Notes under the pieces: generated by a model | Database searches by the model: none | What the model saw: only the letters and a program-made list of their open reading frames with translations | What the model was told of the DNA's origin: nothing | Origin: Gelria sp. | GTDB taxonomy: Bacteria > Bacillota > Syntrophomonadia > Syntrophomonadales > Syntrophomonadaceae | Direction of reading: 5' to 3' | Assembly: GCA_012839665.1 (NCBI GenBank) | Contig: DUMX01000080.1 | Coordinates: 1-30,981 of the forward strand | DNA: 30,981 bases | Position numbers and translations under genes: made by a program | Shown: piece by piece, positions 14,229 through 24,100 of the stretch | How the letters are laid out: every line of letters begins with the position of its first letter | Position numbering within the stretch: the stretch's first letter is position 1

Positions 14229-15005
14229 ATGATTAGGACAGTGAATCTAACTAAATATTATGGCAAATTAACTGCAGTAAATCAGCTTAACTTGGAAGTT
14301 AAAAGTGGGGAACTGTTTGGCTTTTTAGGCCCCAATGGTGCTGGTAAAACTACCACCATTAAAATGATGGCAGGGATTTTAACCCCTACCCAGGGTCACG
14401 TTTTTTTAGATGGAATTGATGTTCATCGTAATCCGGTTCAGGCCAAATCACTGCTCGCTTATGTACCTGACCAGCCCAACCTCTACGAAAAACTTTCTCC
14501 CCGTGAATTTCTATCCTTTATTGCTGACATCTACCGTATGGATCGAACTACGGCAGAACGGCAAAGCCAACATTGGCTGGAGATTTTTAACCTGAGCGAC
14601 CGGGCGGATGAGCTCATGGGCGGGTTTTCCCACGGCATGAAACAAAAAATATCGCTGATAGCTGCCTTGTTGCATGAACCCCGGGTGCTTTTTTTGGATG
14701 AACCTACGGTAGGACTTGACCCCAGGAGTGCCCGCATGATTAAGGATTTATTGCACACCCTTTGTCAAAAAGGGGTTACTGTTTTTATGTCTACTCACAT
14801 ATTAGAGATAGCAGAGAAAATGTGTGACCGCATAGGTATAATTCAGAATGGTCAACTTCTAGCCCTGGGTAGTATGGAGGAACTGAGAACACAAACTCAT
14901 CATGACCAGTCGATAGATGGGAGTACGCTCACCCTGGAAGATTTATTCTTGGAATTGACTGGTGGGGCTGAATACGAAGAAATCTCGCAAGGGTTGGAGG
15001 AATAA
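14229..15005 (+). CDS. ABC transporter ATP-binding protein
   Basis: The 258-residue ATPase has Walker A GPNGAGKT (34-41), signature FSHGM (133-137), Walker B VLFLDEPT (153-160), and the switch His in STHIL (about H190). The C-terminal segment after GSMEEL is short, as in ABC-2 exporter ATPases (DrrA/NatA/CcmA-like). It is divergent from the GntR operon. The permease start follows its stop by 1 nt, so they form one exporter; the substrate is unknown. GAGGATGGG upstream serves as ribosome binding site. No TAGTAC dyad was seen in front of it. Confidence 0.9.
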   Translation: MIRTVNLTKYYGKLTAVNQLNLEVKSGELFGFLGPNGAGKTTTIKMMAGILTPTQGHVFLDGIDVHRNPVQAKSLLAYVPDQPNLYEKLSPREFLSFIADIYRMDRTTAERQSQHWLEIFNLSDRADELMGGFSHGMKQKISLIAALLHEPRVLFLDEPTVGLDPRSARMIKDLLHTLCQKGVTVFMSTHILEIAEKMCDRIGIIQNGQLLALGSMEELRTQTHHDQSIDGSTLTLEDLFLELTGGAEYEEISQGLEE

Positions 15006-15006
15006 A

Positions 15007-16698
15007 GTGCGGGAAGCAGCTTTAATTATAAAATACGACCTGTTAGCCCTACGTAACAACTTAATTCAGGGTGGACTGAAAAAGGCTGTGGGCGGGGGCA
15101 TAGGTATTCTGGTTACAATGATACTGGCCTTTTTTATTGCCAGTGGCGGATATAAAATTACCCGCTTAATCAGGACAGTTATGGAGAGCAACCCGAAATT
15201 GATGTATATAGCGGAATTTAACCTTATTGCCAGTGCATCTTTAGCTATTTTTGTGTTGTTACTGCTGGCCGGGTTCAGGGTAATTTATCAAAATTTCTAT
15301 GAATCTGAAGATTTGTTTTTCTTGCTGGCTACTCCGCTGTCAACAGGCTCCATCTTTGGGATCAAGTTTTTACATAGTTTCAATCAGAATCTGCTTTTGC
15401 TTTTGCCTTTCACCGGAGCGCTCTGGGTCGGGTACGGTTTAGGGGTAGAAGCCCCACCTGCCTATTATTTGATGGCTTTCTTTACACTGCTTCTGGCCAA
15501 TGCTATTTTTACCGCTCTGGCTTCATTACTTCTGCTGCTGATAAGCGGTCTCATCTCTTCTCAGAAAATGAAACAGTTTTTAACGGTAGGGTCGATGCTG
15601 CTTATTTTATTAATAGTCTTAGGTTCTCAGTATTATAGTTCATTTACTATGAGAATGCAGGTAGACCCGAGTTCTTTGCTGCAGGTTATTGCGGGTTGGG
15701 ATTCAGGGGCTACCGCTTTGCTACCCCATATTTGGATAAGCAAAAGCTTACTTTTAACTATTCCTGGTTTCACATTTTCATTGGTAGAATCGCTTCTACC
15801 TCTTATCCTGCTTACGCTGGTAATGATTTGGACTACATTGTCCCTGGCTAAGCGTAGCTTTATTTCCGGGTGGTCTTTTAGCCACGATTACGCTCCCACC
15901 CGGCGCTCCAGCTCAAATAGAACCAGAAGAACCAGGCTTTTTAGTGGTTTGGGTGGAATTGTTAAGAAAGATGTGCTCACTTTCAAGCGATTACCATTAG
16001 TCTGGTATAATCTGCTGGTAGTGCTGATAATAATGGGGTTTATGGGTTTTAACCTGGCCTCAGCTACAGAGGGCCAGGCCAGTTTTACCCGGGGATTACT
16101 TTTATTCATGCTTTTGCTTATTACCGCTCAAATTGGAACCAACCTGTCAGCCTATGCCTTAAGTATGGAAAGTGGCTCCTGGTGGGTACTACAGCAGTCA
16201 CCGCTACAACCCGCCGCCCTCTACCGAGCCAAGCTCTTATCTACCTCGATTCCCAGTTTGCTAAGTTCGGGAGTGACGCTTTTAGTGCTTTACCTGATTC
16301 CGGGAGTACCTATGTATCCCTGGTATTTGACTATAACAGTACTTGTACTGTCAATTTCTCTATTTTCATCAATTTGCCTGTTGTTGGATATTTTTGGTCC
16401 TAATTTTGAAATGGGTCTTCCTCAAGGTGGTTCTTCACGTTCCCATCGTTCGGCTCGCAGTGCCAAAACTTTGACTGCTATGTTCATTTTAACTATAACG
16501 GTAGGGCTAATGTTTGCCCTGTTGTCTTTTCCTTATTATGCTAAATTCCTTCCGGTTTTTTCTACTTTAAGCCCAACATTTCAGTTCAGTATTGGAATTA
16601 TTCTGTTCCTGCTGGTAATAATAAGTGGCGATTTTATCTGTTATCGGATGGGTAAAAAACAACTGGCCAAGCTTTTAACCGGTAAAAATGAAGATTAG
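15007..16698 (+). CDS. ABC-2 type permease (putative exporter membrane subunit)
   Basis: The polytopic protein is about 563 residues with roughly a dozen hydrophobic spans and a strongly basic cytoplasmic segment in the middle (RRSSSNRTRRTR, about 297-308). It starts AALIIKYDLLALRNNLIQGG, resembling putative ABC-2 exporter permeases of the ABC_tran_2 kind. GTG 15007 is the start because GGAGG ends 6 nt upstream; the longer frame to 14962 lies inside the ATPase gene. It pairs with the upstream ATPase. A stem with a T4 run follows. Confidence 0.78.
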   Translation: MREAALIIKYDLLALRNNLIQGGLKKAVGGGIGILVTMILAFFIASGGYKITRLIRTVMESNPKLMYIAEFNLIASASLAIFVLLLLAGFRVIYQNFYESEDLFFLLATPLSTGSIFGIKFLHSFNQNLLLLLPFTGALWVGYGLGVEAPPAYYLMAFFTLLLANAIFTALASLLLLLISGLISSQKMKQFLTVGSMLLILLIVLGSQYYSSFTMRMQVDPSSLLQVIAGWDSGATALLPHIWISKSLLLTIPGFTFSLVESLLPLILLTLVMIWTTLSLAKRSFISGWSFSHDYAPTRRSSSNRTRRTRLFSGLGGIVKKDVLTFKRLPLVWYNLLVVLIIMGFMGFNLASATEGQASFTRGLLLFMLLLITAQIGTNLSAYALSMESGSWWVLQQSPLQPAALYRAKLLSTSIPSLLSSGVTLLVLYLIPGVPMYPWYLTITVLVLSISLFSSICLLLDIFGPNFEMGLPQGGSSRSHRSARSAKTLTAMFILTITVGLMFALLSFPYYAKFLPVFSTLSPTFQFSIGIILFLLVIISGDFICYRMGKKQLAKLLTGKNED

Positions 16699-16716
16699 GT
16701 TTGGCAAAAAATAGAC

Positions 16717-16751
16717 GGGAGGCCGAATATTCGTACCTTATCCTCCCTTTT
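16717..16751 (+). terminator. Possible terminator after the ABC permease
   Basis: GGGAGG (16717-16722) pairs with CCTCCC (16742-16747) across a 19-nt loop, followed by TTTT. The short stem and long loop make it a weak call; it abuts the stop of the minus-strand gene at 16750. Confidence 0.4.
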
Positions 16752-16986
16752 AAAATATAAACGGTAAGCTGACCAGGATTATAATAATGGCAACCACCAG
16801 CAGGGCTATGCCTATCAGGGCACTCCAGAATGGTACGGGTAGCAGGTTATCAACCAGGTCTATATAATAACTGACCAGGTCTTCCTGCTTTAATAAGAAT
16901 AGGTTCCGAGCTTCCTTTTTATAAGACAAGTAGGCGTAGGCGATAAGAATTAAGGCAATTGCTAAAATAATGAGTCCAATAGTCAC
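16750..16986 (-). CDS. Small two-span membrane protein, unknown family
   Basis: The 78-residue protein has two hydrophobic helices (about 2-22 and 53-76) joined by a charged linker (KKEARNLFLLKQEDLVSYYIDLVDN). The C-terminus lies in the second helix region. It starts at GTG 16986 with AGGAG 8 nt upstream, and a TATAAT-containing promoter lies directly upstream, so it is a real transcription unit. No family recognised. It sits between the ABC exporter and addB without operon links. Confidence 0.6.
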   Translation of the reverse strand: MTIGLIILAIALILIAYAYLSYKKEARNLFLLKQEDLVSYYIDLVDNLLPVPFWSALIGIALLVVAIIIILVSLPFIF

Positions 16987-17020
16987 GAATAACGCTCCTT
17001 ATGAATATTGCTATTGTTCT

Positions 17021-17049
17021 ATTATAAAGTTGCTGACCAAGATAAGCAA
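17021..17049 (-). promoter_or_regulatory. Putative sigma-A promoter of the two-span membrane protein
   Basis: On the minus strand TTGCTT (17049-17044), 17 bp, and a perfect TATAAT (17026-17021) lie 35 nt upstream of the GTG start. Confidence 0.5.
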
Positions 17050-17136
17050 TAAGTCCAGAGGCAGGATTATTAAAGCTCAAGATAGAATATTGTTAACAAA
17101 CCCTATGCCGTAGCATTAACTTAAGGGGATATTAAG

Positions 17137-20100
17137 ATGGCTTTACGATTTATTACCGGGCGGGCTGGCAAAGGTAAAAGCTATTACATATATAATGAAA
17201 TTCATCAACATATTTTAGATGCCCATAGCCAGGAAAATTTAATATTACTGGTCCCGGAACAATATACCCTGCAGGCGGAACGAGATTTTATGGATAAAAC
17301 CGGACTGGAAGGCATTATGCAGCTGGAAATACTTAGTTTCACCCGGCTGGCGCAAAGGGTATTTAACGAGACCGGTGGTATAACCCGGATTATGCTTAAT
17401 GAACAGGGAAGGAACATGGTATTACGCCGGGTTATGGACCAGCTGGAAGGGGAATTGCTGGTTTATAATAATTCCTGCCGCCAAAGCGGATTTGTCAATG
17501 AGTTAATGGATTTTTTGGCCAGTTTAAAACAAAGAGCGATTACTATCGACGCCATCAAGCAAATGCAGGATAGCATTGATGATGACTCCCTGCTGAGTCG
17601 AAAACTACACGATGTGAGCCTGATTTACCAGTATTTTAACGATTATCTGCAAGAGCGTTATATTGATAGCGAAGACTATATTAATCTTTTCATAGATAAG
17701 ATGCCATCCAGTCGTTATTTATCCAATTCCCGAATATGGATAGATAATTTCGCTACTTTCTCTCCTCAGAGCCTGAGAATCTTAGAGCAACTCATAACTG
17801 TGTGTCCCGAAACTACCATCAGCCTTACTCTGAATAATAATAAAGAGCGCAGAGATGAAGACCTCTTCGTTTTGTCCCGGAGAACTTACCGTGCTCTTAA
17901 TGAAATGGCACGAAATAATGGAATAACTACTCACTTGATAAATGTTGATGGTACTGCTGCTGACCAGTTTAAGGATAGAGAACTGTTACACCTGGAGCGA
18001 GAATTATATGCTTACCCCAGCAGAAAACACCGAGGACCAGTTAACCGTCTGAGCATTTTTGCTGCTGCCAATCCCGAAAGTGAAGTTGAAGACCTGGCTG
18101 CCCGAGTGATTGGCCTGGTGCGCGATGAAGGATACCGTTGGAAGAATATTGCTGTAATCTGTAACGACCTTGGTAGTTACAGTGCTTTGATAAAAAGAAT
18201 TTTCCATGAATATGCCATTCCCTTTTTTATGGACCAGAAAAAGGATATTATGGATAATCCCATTATTGAGTTCATATTAGCATCATTGTATGGCGTGGAG
18301 CGGGGTTACCTCTATGAAGACGTTTTTCGCTGTCTGAAAACGGGTTTAGGAGTTTTAGATGATGAGTCCTGCGAGAAACTGGAAAACTATGTGCTGGGTA
18401 ATGGTATTCGGGGTTCCCGCTGGAAGAAAGCCTTCACCTGGGGAGAGAAAGACGAACTGGAGGAATTAAACCATTGGCGAGAAGCCGTTATTACTCCTCT
18501 AGAAGAAATGAAAACAGCTATAGCGGGTGAAAGTACTTTTGCCGGTATTACCAGGGTGCTATATGACTATCTGGAAAACTTGGGGGTTCAGGAGAAACTC
18601 CAGAGTTGGGTAGAAAAATTATGGACACAAGGGCTGTATGAAGTAGTTAATGAGTATACCCAGATTTGGAATATAGTAATTGAGACCTTTGACCAAATGG
18701 TGGAAATCCTGGGTAATCAGCAGGGTACCTTAAGAGAGTATATAAAGGTACTGGAGTCAGGGTTCTCTTCCCATGAACTGGGTATTATTCCTACCACCGT
18801 GGACCAGGTACTGGTGGGTAATATCCAGCGCTCTAAAAGCCATGACATTAAGGCCTTATTTATTCTGGGGGTAAATGATGGCATAATTCCGTCAACCAAA
18901 TCCCAAGAAAGTATATTATCTACTGATGAAGTTGATTATTTAACCAATCAGGGGATGGAGCTTGCAAAAAGCCGGGAGATGCAGGTTGCCGAGGAGAACT
19001 TCTTAATTTACAATGCATTGGCCAAGTGCCAGCAAAAGCTTTTCCTGTCCTATGCTACCGCCGATAGTGAAGGTCAGGCTTTACGTCCCTCATTAATATT
19101 GGACCGTTTCTGCTATCTCTTTCCCGAAATACAAATAGATAGTGGTCTTATAAATGACCGGCACAGGCAACTACAGATGGTAGCTCGCCCCCGGAGCAGC
19201 TTTAAACACCTGATTGAAAACCTGCGGCTTTATGTGGACCATAAACCAATCGAGGATTTCTGGTGGGATGTTTACAACTGGTACCGCCGGCAAGACCAAT
19301 GGCAAAAGCATTGCCATAATGTGCTGGAAGCCTTATTCCACCGTAATCAAGTCGATAGTATTAGCCCCAGGCAAGCCCGGCAGCTATATAAATTTCCACT
19401 GCGCGGCAGTGTCACTCGCCTGGAACGGTTTATTGCCTGTCCTTTTGCTCATTTCATTCATTACGGTCTTTCGCCCCGAGAAAGGAAAGAGTTTTCAGTT
19501 CAGGCTCCTGATATTGGAGAATTATTTCATAATTCACTGCTGGAATTAGCCCTGCAAATAGAACAGCGACCCGGAAAATGGCAGGGGATTGAGCGGGAAG
19601 ATTGCGAGTTGTTGATGGACTCGGTTATGGACGAAATGATTTCTTCACAAGGGGAAGGGGTGTTTTTAAGCAATAATCGCTATCGTTACTTGGGCCAACG
19701 CCTGAAAAGGATAGGACGCCGGGCGGCTTGGACAGTGAGTGAGCATATTAAAAAAGGCGGCTTTACCCCGCTGGGATATGAAATAAGATTTGGAGCAGGT
19801 GGTACTTTGCCTGCTCTAGCAATTGAATTAGAGAACGGTGAGAAGGTTTACCTGGAAGGACGTATAGACCGGGTAGATATTCTGAATCAGGAAGATGCCG
19901 GCTATATAAGAATAATAGATTATAAAACCGGAAATAAAGAGTTAAATCTCTCTGAATCTTATTATGGATTAAGCCTGCAGTTGCTCATCTATTTACGAGC
20001 TGTTTTAGCTGGTAAGCGGGTATTGGAGCAACCAGAGCTCAAACCGGCAGGGATTTTTTACTTTAAAATAGATGACCCCTTGATTAAGACTGAAACTGAG

Positions 20101-20532
20101 ATTAAAGAAGTAATTGAACAACAGCTGGCCAAAGAACTGAAATTGCGAGGGTTGGTACTGGAAAATGTGAACATTGTCAGGGAGATGGACCGGGAAATTA
20201 CCACAGGGCATTCTGACATCATTCCAGTCGGACTAAAAAAAGATGACAGCTTTTACGCTAATTCTTCGGTCTTAAATGAAGAAGATTTTAATTATTTGCT
20301 CCAGCATATCGACAATCTATTAGAAAAGGTTAGCCAGGAACTGGTAGGGGGAAAAGTGAAAATTGAACCTTATAAAATGCAAAATCAAACTGGCTGTGAT
20401 TTTTGCCCTTACCTCTCCATTTGCCAGTTTGACCGACAGTTACCCGGAAATAACTACCGGAACTTGCCCCCATTAAAAGCTAATGAGGCTATCCAAAAAA
20501 TAAGGGCTGAACAGGAGGTGGAGGCCAGATGA
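17137..20532 (+). CDS. addB: ATP-dependent helicase/deoxyribonuclease subunit B (AddB)
   Basis: The protein has 1131 residues. It begins MALRFITGRAGKGKS with the Walker A-like site (8-15) typical of AddB and continues with LLVPEQYTLQAERDF. The C-terminal RecB-type nuclease has GRIDRVD (about 908) and IIDYKTG (about 927). The 4Fe-4S cysteines are one in FIACPF (about 767) and three in CDFCPYLSIC (about 1087-1096), so the cluster is intact. AddB is the inactivated-helicase subunit that recognises Chi and cuts one strand while AddA unwinds. It works in double-strand break repair at DNA ends. AAGGGGA precedes the ATG. addA overlaps by 4 bp (ATGA), giving translational coupling. Confidence 0.96.
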   Translation: MALRFITGRAGKGKSYYIYNEIHQHILDAHSQENLILLVPEQYTLQAERDFMDKTGLEGIMQLEILSFTRLAQRVFNETGGITRIMLNEQGRNMVLRRVMDQLEGELLVYNNSCRQSGFVNELMDFLASLKQRAITIDAIKQMQDSIDDDSLLSRKLHDVSLIYQYFNDYLQERYIDSEDYINLFIDKMPSSRYLSNSRIWIDNFATFSPQSLRILEQLITVCPETTISLTLNNNKERRDEDLFVLSRRTYRALNEMARNNGITTHLINVDGTAADQFKDRELLHLERELYAYPSRKHRGPVNRLSIFAAANPESEVEDLAARVIGLVRDEGYRWKNIAVICNDLGSYSALIKRIFHEYAIPFFMDQKKDIMDNPIIEFILASLYGVERGYLYEDVFRCLKTGLGVLDDESCEKLENYVLGNGIRGSRWKKAFTWGEKDELEELNHWREAVITPLEEMKTAIAGESTFAGITRVLYDYLENLGVQEKLQSWVEKLWTQGLYEVVNEYTQIWNIVIETFDQMVEILGNQQGTLREYIKVLESGFSSHELGIIPTTVDQVLVGNIQRSKSHDIKALFILGVNDGIIPSTKSQESILSTDEVDYLTNQGMELAKSREMQVAEENFLIYNALAKCQQKLFLSYATADSEGQALRPSLILDRFCYLFPEIQIDSGLINDRHRQLQMVARPRSSFKHLIENLRLYVDHKPIEDFWWDVYNWYRRQDQWQKHCHNVLEALFHRNQVDSISPRQARQLYKFPLRGSVTRLERFIACPFAHFIHYGLSPRERKEFSVQAPDIGELFHNSLLELALQIEQRPGKWQGIEREDCELLMDSVMDEMISSQGEGVFLSNNRYRYLGQRLKRIGRRAAWTVSEHIKKGGFTPLGYEIRFGAGGTLPALAIELENGEKVYLEGRIDRVDILNQEDAGYIRIIDYKTGNKELNLSESYYGLSLQLLIYLRAVLAGKRVLEQPELKPAGIFYFKIDDPLIKTETEIKEVIEQQLAKELKLRGLVLENVNIVREMDREITTGHSDIIPVGLKKDDSFYANSSVLNEEDFNYLLQHIDNLLEKVSQELVGGKVKIEPYKMQNQTGCDFCPYLSICQFDRQLPGNNYRNLPPLKANEAIQKIRAEQEVEAR

Positions 20533-23500
20533 CTTGGACTGAAGCCCAACAAAATGCGATTAAAGCCCGGGACTGCAACCTCCTGGTAGCAGCGGCGGCA
20601 GGCTCAGGCAAAACTGCGGTTTTAGTGGAGCGTATAATTAAATTGGTCTTAGAAGATGGTGTTGATATAGACCGTATGTTAATAGTAACTTTTACCCAGG
20701 CAGCGGCGGGGGAGATGCGGGAAAGGATTAGCAATGCGCTACAATCAGAACTGGAGAGCAATCCGGAAAATGAACAGCACTTGCGGCGACAGCTAAAACT
20801 TTTGAACCAGGCTTCCATCAGCACTATTCATGCTTTTTGTACTGATGTTATACGCCGCTATTTTCACCTGGTAGGAATAGACCCTGGTTTTCGCATCAGC
20901 GATAGTATGGAAAGTGATTTAATTAAAATGGAAACTTTGGAAGATTTTTTTGAGGCCTGTTATGAAAAAGAAACGGATATTTTTCTACAGCTGGTGGAGT
21001 CCTTTGGTAGCAGTCGCAGTGACCAAAGTTTGCAAGACCTGGTTTTACGAGCCTATGAATTTGCCCAATGTAAACCTTACCCTGAGCAATGGCTTGAGGA
21101 CAGAGCTGGCGATTTTAATCTGGGGGAACAAGAGTTTTCGAAATGCCCATGGGTCAGTAACATAAAAGAGCAAATTGCTGTCCAGGTACAAGCTGCGGCT
21201 GACCTTTTCCAGGAAGCCTTACAGCTCTGCTACTGCCCGCATGGGCCAGCAGTATATGTCGATGTTTTGCTTGATGATACCGGAATAGCTGAGGAATTAC
21301 TCCAAGTCCTGGACCAGGGTAATATTTTTGACCTTTATACCAGTTTAAGTAGCGTTAACCATTCTCGCCTGCCTCGGGTAGGGCAGGATGTTGATAGCAA
21401 CCTGAAAAACAAGGCTCAAAAGCTGCGGAATGAAGGTAAAGAACTAATCAGGCAAGCAGGTAATGAATTTTTGTTTAAAGAACCGGCCCAGCTTTTACAG
21501 GACCTTAATGAGTTATATCCTTTAATGAAGGGATTTTCTCAACTGATAATAGATTTCGGGGAGGAATACCAGAAACGCAAAGCCGATAAAAACATCTTGG
21601 ATTTCAATGACCTGGAACATTATGCTTTGACTATATTATCTAACCCGGAAGCTGCCAATGACTACCGGGAAAAATATCAATATATTTTCGTTGATGAATA
21701 CCAGGATAGTAACGAGGTTCAGGAGGCCCTTATAAATTGTATTAAACGCAATAACAATGTTTTTATGGTAGGTGATATTAAGCAGAGTATCTACCGTTTT
21801 CGCCTGGCTGATCCGACCTTGTTTATTCAAAAAATGGAGGAGTTCCGGGGATCTGACGAAAAACTTAAACAGCGTATTGATTTAAGTATTAATTTTCGTA
21901 GTCGGGAAGAAATTCTAAATGGGGCTAATTATATTTTCACCCACATAATGTCCCCTTATCTGGGGGAAATCACCTATGATGAGCAGGCTGCCCTTTACCC
22001 CGGATTTGAAAATAGTGATGCCGGAGAATGGCCGGTTGATGTCTATTTAATCGATAAAAACCGGGGAGATGATGACGATGAATTGGCTCAGGTAGGGGAT
22101 ACCGAAATAGAAGCTTACCTGGCTGCCCAGAAAATCAAGGAATTACTGGGGCAGCCGATTTATGACCATAAATTAAAAAACTATCGTCCCCTGGAATATC
22201 GGGATATGGTAGTTTTAATGCGTAGTACCCGCAACACTATCACCGCCTTTTGGGATGTTTTTGCTGCTGAAGGCATTCCGGTTTATGCTGATTTGGGCAG
22301 CGGATATTTTGAATCCACTGAAATCATCCTGGTAATTAACCTTCTCCGCCTTATTGATAATCGGCGCCAGGATATTCCTCTTCTAAGTGTTATGCGTTCA
22401 CCCATTGCAAGGTTTACCTTGGACGAATTGATTGAGATACGGATACAAAGCCAGGCCAGGAGCTACTATGAAGCCATAGAAGCCTACCTGATTAAACATG
22501 ATAATGAACTGAAAGATAAGTTGCAAAAATTTATGGAAGACTTGACCCGCTGGAAAAAAGAAGCCCGCTATCTGCCTATGGATGAATTTATCTGGAAATT
22601 ACTTCAGGAAACCGGCTATTATTACTATGCCGGAGCTATGCCCGGGGGACGGCAACGGCAGGCTAATCTAAAGGCTTTATTGGACCGGGCTCACCAATTT
22701 CAGGAAGCATCTATAAAAGGTCTGTTTAATTTCATTAAATATATAGATAAGATTCAGGCCCGCAGCGCAGATATGGGAGTAGCTCGGATTCTGGGTGAAA
22801 ATGAAAACTTGGTCAGGATTATGAGTATTCACCGCAGTAAAGGTTTGGAGTTTCCGGTAGTGATTTTGGCTGGATTAGGTAAACAATTTAACTTCAGTGA
22901 CAGCAGTAGTCGGATATTATTTCATAAAGATTTAGGCATCGGCCCCAGGTATGTCAACCCTGACCTGCGCAGTTTAAATGAAACTATAGCTCGGGTTAGC
23001 ATTAAGAATAAAATTCACCTGGAAAACTTATCCGAAGAAATGCGTATACTTTATGTGGGCTGTACCAGACCCCGACACAAACTAATAATGATAGGCTCGG
23101 TAAGGGACGTGGAAAACAGTGCCCGCAAGTGGAGTAATGCACCTACTCCGTTTAACCTGGCCCGGGGTAGAAACCCTCTGGATTGGATTGGCCCGGTTTT
23201 AATGCGCCACCCGGATGGGACACCTTTGCGCGGACTAACTGAGGAGGTCACCTGGAATGAGGAAGATTTGCAAAATCACCCTTCCCGGTGGCAGGTAGAA
23301 ATTCTTAAACGAAGCAATATCGGTAGCCTTAATACTAAGGCGAATGAAATGCTTAATTCTTTTCATGAACAGGTAAAACAGTATAAAGCTAGTAATGACT
23401 GTGAACTGGTATCACAGCGCTTAAGCTGGCAATACCAGTTTGAGCAAGCAGAAAGGATTCCCTCCAAAGTGACAGTTTCCCAGCTTCAAGCTGAACAAGC

Positions 23501-24095
23501 AGAGCCTGCATTAATGGGGATGGAAATGCCTGCTTTGATCACCCGGCCCCGCTTTGTGGAAGGAGTACAAGAATTAACCCCGGCACAGAAAGGCAGTATA
23601 ATGCATTTTGTTATGCAACACCTTGATTTTACCGAGGTCCAGGACTGGCGGGCAATTCGCAAACAGGTGGAAATGATGGTAAAACAGGAGATGCTTCTGG
23701 GGGATGAAGCTAAAACTGTAAATACTACTAAAATATCTCGCTTTTTCCGTTCACCTCTGGGGCAGAGGATACTTAACGCCCCGAAAGTGGAAAGGGAAGT
23801 GCCTTTTAACCAACTACGTCCGGCTGTTGAAATAATGGATATAGCCACCGCTCCTGATGAAAAATTATTGGTTCAGGGGGTTATTGACCTCTTCTTCTAT
23901 GAAGGCGATGAAATTGTACTGGTAGATTTTAAAACTGATTATATAACTGAAGATAATCGGGAAGAGCTAATAAGTTTTTACCGACCCCAGTTAAAACTGT
24001 ACAAAGAAGCCCTGGAGACTATCCAGGGTAAAAAGGTCAAGGAAAGCCACCTCTACTTCTTCGGCATCGATGAGGCCGTCCTGGTGGAGATATAA
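20529..24095 (+). CDS. addA: ATP-dependent helicase/nuclease subunit A (AddA)
   Basis: The 1188-residue UvrD-like SF1A helicase-nuclease has Walker A AAAAGSGKTAVLVERI (about 20-30), FVDEYQDSNEVQ (about 387-398), GDIKQSIYRFR, SIHRSKGLEFPVV, LYVGCTRPR, and a C-terminal nuclease motif VLVDFKTDY (about 1128). All helicase and nuclease motifs appear intact. With AddB it resects double-strand ends up to Chi for RecA loading. GGAGGTGGAGG lies just before the ATG. It is convergent with the DUF2225 gene, whose stop is only 5 bp away, with no terminator visible between them. Confidence 0.97.
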   Translation: MTWTEAQQNAIKARDCNLLVAAAAGSGKTAVLVERIIKLVLEDGVDIDRMLIVTFTQAAAGEMRERISNALQSELESNPENEQHLRRQLKLLNQASISTIHAFCTDVIRRYFHLVGIDPGFRISDSMESDLIKMETLEDFFEACYEKETDIFLQLVESFGSSRSDQSLQDLVLRAYEFAQCKPYPEQWLEDRAGDFNLGEQEFSKCPWVSNIKEQIAVQVQAAADLFQEALQLCYCPHGPAVYVDVLLDDTGIAEELLQVLDQGNIFDLYTSLSSVNHSRLPRVGQDVDSNLKNKAQKLRNEGKELIRQAGNEFLFKEPAQLLQDLNELYPLMKGFSQLIIDFGEEYQKRKADKNILDFNDLEHYALTILSNPEAANDYREKYQYIFVDEYQDSNEVQEALINCIKRNNNVFMVGDIKQSIYRFRLADPTLFIQKMEEFRGSDEKLKQRIDLSINFRSREEILNGANYIFTHIMSPYLGEITYDEQAALYPGFENSDAGEWPVDVYLIDKNRGDDDDELAQVGDTEIEAYLAAQKIKELLGQPIYDHKLKNYRPLEYRDMVVLMRSTRNTITAFWDVFAAEGIPVYADLGSGYFESTEIILVINLLRLIDNRRQDIPLLSVMRSPIARFTLDELIEIRIQSQARSYYEAIEAYLIKHDNELKDKLQKFMEDLTRWKKEARYLPMDEFIWKLLQETGYYYYAGAMPGGRQRQANLKALLDRAHQFQEASIKGLFNFIKYIDKIQARSADMGVARILGENENLVRIMSIHRSKGLEFPVVILAGLGKQFNFSDSSSRILFHKDLGIGPRYVNPDLRSLNETIARVSIKNKIHLENLSEEMRILYVGCTRPRHKLIMIGSVRDVENSARKWSNAPTPFNLARGRNPLDWIGPVLMRHPDGTPLRGLTEEVTWNEEDLQNHPSRWQVEILKRSNIGSLNTKANEMLNSFHEQVKQYKASNDCELVSQRLSWQYQFEQAERIPSKVTVSQLQAEQAEPALMGMEMPALITRPRFVEGVQELTPAQKGSIMHFVMQHLDFTEVQDWRAIRKQVEMMVKQEMLLGDEAKTVNTTKISRFFRSPLGQRILNAPKVEREVPFNQLRPAVEIMDIATAPDEKLLVQGVIDLFFYEGDEIVLVDFKTDYITEDNREELISFYRPQLKLYKEALETIQGKKVKESHLYFFGIDEAVLVEI

Positions 24096-24100
24096 AGTGT